From positions 1 through 41,807 of the forward strand of contig NZ_JAOAOP010000028.1 in assembly GCF_030398335.1 (NCBI RefSeq): a stretch of 41,807 nucleotides of DNA, given 5' to 3'. The DNA comes from Aquibium sp. A9E412. Lineage in GTDB: Bacteria; Pseudomonadota; Alphaproteobacteria; Rhizobiales; Rhizobiaceae. The notes under the pieces were generated by a model. That model saw only the letters and a list, made by a program, of their open reading frames with translations. It made no database searches and was not told the DNA's origin. Each line of letters starts with the position of its first letter. Within the stretch, counting starts at the first letter, position 1. The position numbers and the translations under genes were made by a program. Below, piece after piece: positions 34,214 to 40,712 of this stretch.

Positions 34214-34732
34214 ATGGTCAGGGAAGTGATCGAAGTCGGCGCGCAGCGCTACCGCGAGACCTATGGCCGCTATTTCGACGATTTCGAGATCGGCGACGTC
34301 TACGAGCACCGGCCGGGACGCACCATCACCGAGACCGACAACATCCAGTTCACGCTCCTGACGATGAACACCCACCCGCTGCATTTCGACAATGCCTATG
34401 CCGCGCACAGCGAGTTCGGCCGGCCGCTGGTCGCCAGCACGCTGACCCTGGCCATGGTGGTGGGCATGAGCGTGACCGACGTCAGCCAGAAGGCGATCGC
34501 CAATCTCGGCTGGACCGACATCAAGCTGACGGCGCCGGTGTTCACCGGCGACACGATCTACGCGGAATCGCGCGTGCTCGACAAGCGCCGGTCGAAGTCG
34601 CGCCCCAACCAGGGCATCGTCACGGTGGAGACCATCGGGCTCAAGGCCGACGGCACGCGCTTCATGTCGTTCCAGCGCTCGGTGCTGGTGCCGTTCCGCG
34701 GCCACGGCATCGACGAGAAGGCCGGCTACTGA
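34214..34732 (+). CDS. MaoC family dehydratase
   Basis: This is a 172-residue single hot-dog domain protein of the MaoC/(R)-enoyl-CoA hydratase family. M-N-T-H-P-L-H-F-D-N-A-Y-A (51-63), followed by F-G-R-P-L-V-A-S, is the hydratase motif; the conserved Asp and His come from this region. W-T-D-I-K-L-T-A-P-V-F-T-G-D-T follows. The length is normal for single-domain members. GGAAGGGA precedes the ATG. It is encoded 53 bases after the acyl-CoA dehydrogenase, and hydrating that enzyme's enoyl-CoA product is the obvious role. The mesaconyl-CoA hydratase branch is a possible relative, but I cannot confirm it. Confidence 0.9.
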   Translation: MVREVIEVGAQRYRETYGRYFDDFEIGDVYEHRPGRTITETDNIQFTLLTMNTHPLHFDNAYAAHSEFGRPLVASTLTLAMVVGMSVTDVSQKAIANLGWTDIKLTAPVFTGDTIYAESRVLDKRRSKSRPNQGIVTVETIGLKADGTRFMSFQRSVLVPFRGHGIDEKAGY

Positions 34733-34761
34733 GCCGGCCGGGCGGCGCCGGTCAGGCCGGC
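34733..34761. terminator. Possible bidirectional stem-loop between convergent maoC and dppF-like genes
   Basis: GCCGGCC at 34733-34739 pairs perfectly with GGCCGGC at 34755-34761, spanning the 19-base gap and the end of the dppF-like gene. There is no T-run on either strand. A role in ending both transcripts is plausible only from its position. Confidence 0.3.
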
Positions 34762-35756
34762 GCGGCCGCGCCGGGCGCCACCTTGATGCAGGCGACGCGA
34801 TGGCCGGGCTCGACCTCGACCAGCGGCGGCACGGCGGCGCGGCATTCCGCGCTCGCCAGCGGACAGCGGGTCGAGAACACGCAGCCCGGCGGCGGCGTCA
34901 CGGCGCTCGGGATCTCGCCCTCGATGCCGGCGCTCTCGCGGCTCGCCTCGGCGACCGGGTCGGGCAGCGGCGCGGCCTCCATCAGCGCGCGCGTGTAGGG
35001 ATGGCGCGGCGCGGCGTAGAGCTGGCTGCTCGAGGCGATCTCCATCACCCGGCCGAGATAGAGCACCGCCACGCGATGGGCGATGTGGCGCACCACCGCG
35101 AGGTCGTGCGCGATGAACAGGTAGGACAGACCGAGCTCGGCCTGCAGGTCCTCGAGCAGGTTAACCACCTGCGCCTGGATCGACACGTCGAGCGCCGACA
35201 CCGGCTCGTCGGCGACCACCAGGCGCGGGTTGAGCGCGATCGCCCGGGCGATGCCGATGCGCTGGCGCTGGCCGCCGGAGAATTCGTTGGGATAGCGGTC
35301 GCGGGCGGAGGCCGGCAGGCCGACCATGTCGAGCAACTCGGCGACGCGCCGGGCGCGCTGGCTGCGGTCGAAGCCGCCCTGCACCACCATCGGCTCCTCG
35401 ATGATGGCGCCCGCCTTCATGCGCGGGTCGAGCGAGGAGTAGGGGTCCTGGAAGATCATCTGGGCGCGCGAGCGGTAGGGCCGCAGCGCTCGCTCCGAAA
35501 GGCTGCCGATCTCCGTGCCCTCGAGCCTGATCTCGCCCGAGGTCGGGTCCTCGAGCCGGGTGACGACGCGGCTGATCGTGCTCTTGCCGGAGCCGGATTC
35601 GCCGACCAGGCCGAAGGTCTCGCCGCGGGCGATGTCGAACGACACGTCCTCCACCGCATGCACCACGCGCCGGTCGCTGGAGAACAGGCCGCCACCCAGC
35701 GGATAGCGCTTGACCAGGTTGCGGACGGACAGAAGCGGGGTCTCGGCGGCGGTCAC
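34752..35756 (-). CDS. dppF: Dipeptide/oligopeptide ABC transporter ATP-binding protein (DppF/OppF type)
   Basis: This is a 334-residue ATPase with Walker [10 protein letters not shown] at 52-60, [12 protein letters not shown], the signature F-S-G-G-Q-R-Q and Walker [11 protein letters not shown]. The C-terminal oligopeptide-transporter extension contains [11 protein letters not shown], with cysteines of the type that hold an iron-sulfur cluster in DppD/DppF proteins. The GTG start overlaps the TGA of the dppD-like gene (GTGA). The permeases are not adjacent. The cognate binding protein is probably the one starting at 40713, with permeases beyond the window. Confidence 0.92.
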   Translation of the reverse strand: MTAAETPLLSVRNLVKRYPLGGGLFSSDRRVVHAVEDVSFDIARGETFGLVGESGSGKSTISRVVTRLEDPTSGEIRLEGTEIGSLSERALRPYRSRAQMIFQDPYSSLDPRMKAGAIIEEPMVVQGGFDRSQRARRVAELLDMVGLPASARDRYPNEFSGGQRQRIGIARAIALNPRLVVADEPVSALDVSIQAQVVNLLEDLQAELGLSYLFIAHDLAVVRHIAHRVAVLYLGRVMEIASSSQLYAAPRHPYTRALMEAAPLPDPVAEASRESAGIEGEIPSAVTPPPGCVFSTRCPLASAECRAAVPPLVEVEPGHRVACIKVAPGAAAPA

Positions 35757-36766
35757 GACTGGCCCTCCAGAACGGCGGCGGTCGCCTCGGGCATGGTCAC
35801 CCAGCAGGCGGCGGAGTGGGCGCCGCCGCCCGGCGCCAGCGGCGGCTGATCGGCGGCGCAGCGGTCGATCGCCAGCGGACAGCGCGGATGGAAGGCGCAG
35901 CCGGAGGGCAGCCTGGCCGGGTCGGGCGGACTGCCCTCGATCGGCGTCAGCCGTTCGGCCTCGGCGGCGTCCATGCGCGGCACGGAGGCGAGCAGGCCGC
36001 GCGTGTAGGGGTGGCGCGGGTCGGCATAGAGCTCGCGCGCCGTGCCCTTCTCGACCAGGCGGCCGGCATACATCACGTTGACGCGGTCGGCGATGCGCGC
36101 GACGACGCCGAGATCGTGCGTGATCATCATCACGGACGTGCCGTTCTCGCTGGCCAGCCGCTTGAGCACCGACAGGATCTGCGCCTGGATCGTCACGTCG
36201 AGCGCGGTCGTCGGCTCGTCGGCGATGATCAGCGCCGGATCGCAGGCGAGCGCGATGGCGATCATGATGCGCTGGCGCATGCCGCCGGAGAACTGGTGCG
36301 GATACTGGCGCAGGCGGCCGACCGGTTCGGCGATGCCGACCGACTGCAGCAACTCGGCGGCGCGCTTGTCGGCCTGGCTCTGGGTCAGGCGCAGGTGATG
36401 CACCATGCCCTCGGTGAGCTGCGTGCCGATCGTCAGCGTCGGGTTGAGCGAGGTCATCGGCTCCTGGAAGATCATGCCGATGCGGTTGCCGCGCAGGTGT
36501 TCCATGTCGGCATCAGACAGCGCCAGCAGGTCCTGGCCCTCGAACATGACGCGGCCGCCGACGATGCGGCCCGGCGGGTTGGGCACTAGGCGCAGGATCG
36601 ACAGCGCGGTGACGCTCTTGCCCGAGCCGCTCTCGCCGACGATGGCGACCGTCTCGCCGCGGCGGATGTCGAAGCTCACGCGGTCGACCGCACGCAGCAC
36701 GCCGCGCCGGGTGTGGTAGTGGGTGCTGAGCTGGTCGACCGAGAGAAGGGGCGTCACATCGAGCAT
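35753..36766 (-). CDS. dppD: Dipeptide/oligopeptide ABC transporter ATP-binding protein (DppD/OppD type)
   Basis: This is a 337-residue ATPase with Walker A GESGSGKS at 44-51, [10 protein letters not shown], the signature F-S-G-G-M-R-Q-R and Walker [11 protein letters not shown]. The C-terminal [11 protein letters not shown] extension has the Cys-rich motif of the family. It starts 106 bases after the mmgE/prpD-like gene, across a strong hairpin, and overlaps the dppF-like gene. It pairs with DppF to energise a peptide- or small-molecule importer probably specific for the compound this island degrades. Confidence 0.92.
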   Translation of the reverse strand: MLDVTPLLSVDQLSTHYHTRRGVLRAVDRVSFDIRRGETVAIVGESGSGKSVTALSILRLVPNPPGRIVGGRVMFEGQDLLALSDADMEHLRGNRIGMIFQEPMTSLNPTLTIGTQLTEGMVHHLRLTQSQADKRAAELLQSVGIAEPVGRLRQYPHQFSGGMRQRIMIAIALACDPALIIADEPTTALDVTIQAQILSVLKRLASENGTSVMMITHDLGVVARIADRVNVMYAGRLVEKGTARELYADPRHPYTRGLLASVPRMDAAEAERLTPIEGSPPDPARLPSGCAFHPRCPLAIDRCAADQPPLAPGGGAHSAACWVTMPEATAAVLEGQS

Positions 36767-36803
36767 CCGGGTCTTCTGCCGCTGGTGTCTGGATAGCGCG
36801 GAT

Positions 36804-36830
36804 CGACGCCCGGCGCGAGCCCGGGCGTCG
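36804..36830 (-). other. Strong intercistronic hairpin between the prpD-like and dppD genes
   Basis: CGACGCCCGG (36804-36813) and CCGGGCGTCG (36821-36830) form a perfect ten-pair stem with a seven-base loop, one of the strongest inverted repeats in the window. No T-run follows on the minus strand. It could partly end transcription or protect the upstream mRNA, giving different levels of catabolic enzyme and transporter ATPases. Confidence 0.45.
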
Positions 36831-36872
36831 GATGAGCGGCGCGGGGGATCGGCGGCGCGCTCGCCGCGCGCC

Positions 36873-38300
36873 TCACGCGCCGGCTCCGCCGGCCGCCGCC
36901 ATGCGCTGCGCGCCGTCGGCCGCCGCCGGCACCGACAGCGCGAACAGCCGGTCGACGCCGGCCAGCGTCTCGACGGCGAGCAGCGCGTCGGCGAGCGCGG
37001 CCGCGCCCGCCGCGCCGAGCAGCGGCTCGGTCAGGCCGGTGAACTTGCGCCGCTGCGCCTCGGCGTCGGGGAAGCGCTCGGGCTCGCCGCTCGGCACCTC
37101 GACGACCGTCTCCACGCGGCCCGCCGCCGTGGTGATCGCCACCGTCGCCGACATCTGGCGCGGATAGAAGGCCTCGGCGCGCGGATCGGCCGCGACGGTG
37201 ACCCGGTCGCACAGCGCGTCGACCTCGGGCTTGCCGAGATAGCGGGCATAGTCGTCCCAGGCGAGGCCGTCGGCGAGCAGGCCCATCGACGCGACGAAGG
37301 GCATCGAGAACTGGCCGTCGACGACGCTGCGCGGACGCCGCTTGGCGTCGGCCGGCACGCCGGTCAGCTCGACGCCGGTCTGCGGCAGGCCGATCTCGAT
37401 CGCCTCGACGTCGCCGGCGGCGATGCCGTGCTCGGCGCGCAGCGCCAGGATGCCGTCGAGCGCGGCATGGGTGTAGCGGCAGGCGGGGTAGGGCTTGACC
37501 GCGGTCTCCATGATCGAGAAGCGGCTGCCGAGATCGGCGACCGCCTCGTCCGGCTCGGCGCCGTCGGTGTAGCCCTTGAAGAAGCCGAAGCGGCCCTCGA
37601 GCGGCGCGGCCGCGGCGTGGAACCCGTTGCGGGCGGCGAGCGCGACGGAAAGCCCGTCGGCGGCCGCCGCGCCGACCTGCCAGCGCTTGTTCCAGGCGCC
37701 GTTCTCGAGGAACTGCAGCGAGCCGGCGGCGCGGCTGGCGGCCAGGCCGAAGGCGGCGGCCATGCGCTCGGGCGACAGGCCGAGCGCGCGGCCGGCCGCG
37801 GCCGCCGCGCCGAAGACGCCGCAGGTGGCGGTCGGGTGGAAGCCGCGCGCATAGTGCCTCGACGGGCCGAGCGCGACGCTCAGCCGGCAGACCACGTCGT
37901 AGCCCGCCACAATCGCGGCGATCAGCGTGCGGCCGTCGGCGCCGGCGATCTCGGCGGCGGCGAGCGCGGCGGGAATGACGGTCGCGCCGGGATGGATCGA
38001 GCCGGCGGCGTGGGTGTCGTCGAAGTCGAGCGAATGGGCGAGGGCGCCGTTGAAGAGCGCCGCGCCATAGGGCGAGAAGCCGGCCTCCTCGGCGACCACC
38101 GAGGCACTGCCCGCGTCGAGGCCGAGGTCGGCCAGCGTTGCGCGGAAGCAGGCGGTGGTGTCGGCGTCGAGCTGCGCGCGGGCCATGATGCCCCACAGGT
38201 CGAGCAGCATCTCGGCGGCGCGCTGGCGCACCGGCGCCGGCAAGGCGGCGGCGTCGAGCCCGGCGGCGTGGGCGGCGAGCCGTTCGGTGATGGCGGTCAT
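36873..38300 (-). CDS. MmgE/PrpD family protein
   Basis: This is a 475-residue member of the family that includes 2-methylcitrate dehydratase, iminodisuccinate epimerase and cis-aconitate decarboxylase. H-S-L-D-F-D-D-T-H and H-P-G-A-T-V-I-P-A-A-L-A-A-A-E lie near residues 85-115. G-F-H-P-T-A-T-C-G-V-F-G-A-A and K-P-Y-P-A-C-R-Y-T-H are also conserved. The length is typical. The ATG at 38300 has GGGAGG eight bases upstream; an extension to 38390 would run into the CoA-transferase gene. It follows that gene by 34 bases. The family adds or removes water or carboxyl groups on small di- and tricarboxylic acids, so the pathway probably involves such an acid. Confidence 0.9.
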   Translation of the reverse strand: MTAITERLAAHAAGLDAAALPAPVRQRAAEMLLDLWGIMARAQLDADTTACFRATLADLGLDAGSASVVAEEAGFSPYGAALFNGALAHSLDFDDTHAAGSIHPGATVIPAALAAAEIAGADGRTLIAAIVAGYDVVCRLSVALGPSRHYARGFHPTATCGVFGAAAAAGRALGLSPERMAAAFGLAASRAAGSLQFLENGAWNKRWQVGAAAADGLSVALAARNGFHAAAAPLEGRFGFFKGYTDGAEPDEAVADLGSRFSIMETAVKPYPACRYTHAALDGILALRAEHGIAAGDVEAIEIGLPQTGVELTGVPADAKRRPRSVVDGQFSMPFVASMGLLADGLAWDDYARYLGKPEVDALCDRVTVAADPRAEAFYPRQMSATVAITTAAGRVETVVEVPSGEPERFPDAEAQRRKFTGLTEPLLGAAGAAALADALLAVETLAGVDRLFALSVPAAADGAQRMAAAGGAGA

Positions 38301-38334
38301 GTCGCAGTCCTCCCTGGTGGCGTGGCGCAGACGC

Positions 38335-39564
38335 CTATTCCGCGGCATCCTCGCCGAGCTGGGGCGCCTGGCCGACGATGCCGGCGGCAAGCAGATTGGC
38401 GATCTCGGCCTCGCTCAGGCCGCTGGCGCGCAGCACCGCGGCGGTGTCGCGGCCGAGCCGCGGGCCGGCGCGCTCGACGGCGTCGCCCTCGTAGCGGATC
38501 GGCCCGCGCAGCATCGACAGCGCGCCGCCGTCGTCGGTGACGAAATCGGCGATGCCGCCGCGCTCGGCGACGAACGGGTTCTCCAGCGCCTGGCGCACGT
38601 CGAGCACCGGCGAGACCGGCACCTGGCCGCCGAGCCGCTCCATCCAATCGGCAGTATCGCGCTGCGACAGCACGGCGTCGAGCTCTGCCGTCAGCGCGTC
38701 GCGGTTTTCCAGCCGGTCGGCGGCGCTGGCGAAGCGCGGATCGGTGGCCAGATCCGCGCGCTCGATCAGGCGGCAGAAGATCGGCCAGAAGCGCTCCTTG
38801 TTGCACATGACGAACAGCCAGGCGTCCCTGGTCCGGTAGAGCTGGCTCGGCACCAGCGAGGGATGGCCGGAGCGGCTGACGCGACCCTGCAGGTGGCCGC
38901 GGTCGAGGAACCAGGTGGCCAGGTAGTTGAGGTTGTGCAGCGCGGTGTCGAACAGCGAGACGTCGATGTCGCGGCCCTTGCCGGTCTGGCGCGCGCCAAT
39001 GATGGCGCTCGCCAGCGCCAGCGCGGCGACGGTGCCCGTCATCATGTCGACGATCGACAGGCCGAAGCGCGAGGGCGGCGTGTCGGGCTCGCCGGTCAGG
39101 CTGAGATAGCCGCTCTCGGCCTGCATCAGATAGTCGTAGCCGGGCCACGCCTTGCGCGCGCCCTCGCGGCCATAGGCCGACAGATGGGCGCACACGATGC
39201 GCTCGTTGTGCGGCGCCAGGTCGGCATAGGTCAGGCCGAGCGTGCCCGGCAGGTCGCCGCGCAGATTGTCGAACACCGCGTCGGCGCCGGCCACCAGGCG
39301 GTGAAACACCGCCTTGCCCTCGGGCGCCTTGAGGTCGAGCGCGACGCTCTCCTTGTTGCGGTTGAAGCTGTGGAAGAACAGGCTGTCGCCGTCGTCGCCG
39401 AAATAGGGCCCGACGACGCGGCCGACGTCGCCGCCCTTCGGATTCTCGATCTTGACGATGCGCGCCCCCAGATCGGCCAGCAGCATGGTGCCGAACGGGC
39501 CGGCGCCGTACTGTTCGACGGCGAGCACGGTGACGCCGTGCAGCGGAGCGGGGCTGGAGGTCAT
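38335..39564 (-). CDS. CaiB/BaiF family CoA-transferase
   Basis: This is a 409-residue class III CoA-transferase. L-H-G-V-T-V-L-A-V-E-Q opens the protein as usual, and the catalytic aspartate is D144 in P-G-Y-D-Y-L-M-Q-A-E-S-G. N-R-N-K-E-S-V-A-L-D-L-K and N-L-R-G-D-L are also conserved. I chose the ATG at 39564; an ATG at 39576 would add four residues, and neither has a strong Shine-Dalgarno, so the leader may be weakly translated. It is the first gene of the transferase-prpD-dppD-dppF operon. It would activate an organic acid by moving CoA from a donor, feeding the dehydrogenase/hydratase pair. The acid is unknown. Confidence 0.92.
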   Translation of the reverse strand: MTSSPAPLHGVTVLAVEQYGAGPFGTMLLADLGARIVKIENPKGGDVGRVVGPYFGDDGDSLFFHSFNRNKESVALDLKAPEGKAVFHRLVAGADAVFDNLRGDLPGTLGLTYADLAPHNERIVCAHLSAYGREGARKAWPGYDYLMQAESGYLSLTGEPDTPPSRFGLSIVDMMTGTVAALALASAIIGARQTGKGRDIDVSLFDTALHNLNYLATWFLDRGHLQGRVSRSGHPSLVPSQLYRTRDAWLFVMCNKERFWPIFCRLIERADLATDPRFASAADRLENRDALTAELDAVLSQRDTADWMERLGGQVPVSPVLDVRQALENPFVAERGGIADFVTDDGGALSMLRGPIRYEGDAVERAGPRLGRDTAAVLRASGLSEAEIANLLAAGIVGQAPQLGEDAAE

Positions 39565-39593
39565 GGCAGCATCCATAACGTGAACTTTCGATC

Positions 39594-39607
39594 TTTGTAT
39601 GGACAAA
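39594..39607. promoter_or_regulatory. GntR/HutC-type operator, site C
   Basis: TTTGTATGGACAAA; with one more base on each side the arms CTTTGT and ACAAAG are a perfect six-base inverted repeat. The centre TGT-ATGG-ACA matches the HutC-subfamily pattern except for a G at one central A. It lies between the GntR gene and the CoA-transferase gene, over the -10 box of the latter. Confidence 0.7.
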
Positions 39608-39624
39608 GTTCGGAAGCTGTCAAG
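39594..39624 (-). promoter_or_regulatory. Predicted promoter of the CoA-transferase operon
   Basis: On the minus strand TTGACA (39619-39624) is followed after 18 bases by TACAAA (39594-39599), or after 17 by ATACAA. The -35 box is perfect and overlaps the stop codon of the GntR gene. The -10 box is part of operator site C. Transcription would start near 39587. Confidence 0.5.
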
Positions 39625-40369
39625 GATGTTCGGCGCCGTGCGTGTTGCGCAGGATGGTCATGCGGTAGGTGAAGTTGGCCGCCGGATAGATGTTGACGGC
39701 GATCTCCACCGTGCGGTCGGAGAAGTCGTTATAGGCGCGGATCACCTTGAGGCCGGCCGAGCCCTCGCGCACGCCGAGCTCGCGCGCGGCGTCGCCCGAC
39801 AGCACCACGCCGTCGATCGTCTGGGTGATCGACTGGATCAGCAGGTTGTGCTGCTGCTCGATCATCCGGTAGACGGCCATCGGCGAGGTGCCGATGCGCG
39901 GCGCCACGTCGGCGACGTCGGGGTGCAGGAAGATGTCGTTGGAGCACAGCGGCGTGTCCTTGCCCTCCAGGTAGCGGATGCCCTCCAGGTGCACCCATTC
40001 CTGCGGGTGGTGCTGCGGCTGGACGCCGTCGATGGCCGGCAGCGCCAGGGCGGCGCGCACGCGCCGGACATGCAGCCGCGTGGTCGCGGCGTATTGCAGC
40101 AGATCGCCGATCGACGAGATCGAGTTGATGAAGGCGGGCTTCGGGTCGGTCTTGACGACGACCGTGCCGGCGCCGCGCTGGCGGGTGATGAGGCCGAGAC
40201 GCTCGAGCTCCTGCACCGCGTGGCGCGCGGTGTTGCGGCTGACGCCGAAGGTCTGCGAGATCGCATGCTCGGTGGGGATGCGCGCGCCCACCGGATAGCG
40301 GCCGCCACGGATGTCGGCCAACAGGCTGTTGGCGATCTCCCTGTAGCGGTGGCCGGAATTGTTGCTCAC
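39620..40369 (-). CDS. GntR family transcriptional regulator, HutC subfamily
   Basis: This is a 249-residue regulator. The N-terminal winged helix (about residues 1-75) has Y-R-E-I-A-N-S-L-L-A-D-I, P-T-E-H-A-I-S-Q-T-F-G-V-S-R-N-T-A-R-H-A-V and Q-R-G-A-G-T. The C-terminal UTRA domain (about 90-240) ends with the family's Y-R-M-T-I-L-R, marking it as HutC-type. The GTG at 40369 has GGAGG six bases upstream, a near-ideal site; open frame further upstream lacks one. It sits centrally in the catabolic island, and HutC-type palindromes occur at four promoters around it, including the region upstream of its own gene. The effector is probably the substrate or an early intermediate. Confidence 0.93.
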   Translation of the reverse strand: MSNNSGHRYREIANSLLADIRGGRYPVGARIPTEHAISQTFGVSRNTARHAVQELERLGLITRQRGAGTVVVKTDPKPAFINSISSIGDLLQYAATTRLHVRRVRAALALPAIDGVQPQHHPQEWVHLEGIRYLEGKDTPLCSNDIFLHPDVADVAPRIGTSPMAVYRMIEQQHNLLIQSITQTIDGVVLSGDAARELGVREGSAGLKVIRAYNDFSDRTVEIAVNIYPAANFTYRMTILRNTHGAEHP

Positions 40370-40435
40370 CGGAGTCCTCCTTCGGCACAACCAAACGTTG
40401 CCCGCCGCCAATCGCGGGTCAAGACGATAATTTGC

Positions 40436-40463
40436 TTGCCAATAGACAATTTGTCTGTACAAA
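40436..40463 (+). promoter_or_regulatory. Predicted promoter of the binding-protein (dppA-like) transcript
   Basis: TTGCCA (40436-40441, five of six) and TACAAA (40458-40463, four of six) are 16 bases apart on the plus strand. As at site B, the right half of the operator supplies the -10 box. It would drive the leader at 40539-40679 and the gene at 40713. Confidence 0.5.
40450..40463. promoter_or_regulatory. GntR/HutC-type operator, site D
   Basis: TTTGTCTGTACAAA has perfect five-base arms and the centre TGT-CTGT-ACA. It overlaps a second perfect palindrome, AGACAA-T-TTGTCT (40444-40456), so two dimers might bind. It lies 80 bases before the GntR start and on the promoter of the divergent binding-protein gene, so it may control both. 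Confidence 0.7.
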
Positions 40464-40553
40464 CTTTGATGTCCGCGCGGCAAGGGGACCGGGGCGGCGG
40501 CGCGCCAGGCGCTGCGGCCCGGCGCAAGGCGCGGACGCATGAGGAGGAGAACC

Positions 40554-40652
40554 ATGCCGATGCTGTCAGTGCTGTCCAGAACCATGGCCCGGGCCAGTCG
40601 CCCGCCGCTCGACCGCGAACGCGCGCGGTTCGGCCGCAGACGTCGAACGTGA
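40554..40652 (+). CDS. Possible 32-residue leader peptide upstream of the binding-protein gene
   Basis: The ATG at 40554 has AGGAGG six bases upstream, better than the site of the main gene. An in-frame ATG at 40539 lies before this site and is less likely. The product is small and basic, with a hydrophobic start (M-P-M-L-S-V-L) and an Arg-rich end (R-F-G-R-R-R-R-T), like no family I know. It ends eight bases before a strong hairpin and 60 bases before the next gene, a typical leader-peptide layout. It may be fortuitous. Confidence 0.35.
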   Translation: MPMLSVLSRTMARASRPPLDRERARFGRRRRT

Positions 40653-40660
40653 GCGCGGTC

Positions 40661-40679
40661 CGCCGGCGCGACGCCGGCG
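40661..40679 (+). promoter_or_regulatory. Hairpin between the possible leader peptide and the binding-protein gene
   Basis: CGCCGGCG-CGA-CGCCGGCG forms a perfect eight-pair stem with a three-base loop. There is no T-run. Together with the small frame before it, this could be a translation- or processing-dependent control element. The rest of the 343-base gap at 40370-40712 holds the GntR ribosome binding site, operator D and its promoter, and otherwise nothing I recognise. Confidence 0.4.
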
Positions 40680-40712
40680 CGCGACCGACCCGATTGGAAC
40701 TGGAGTCATGAC

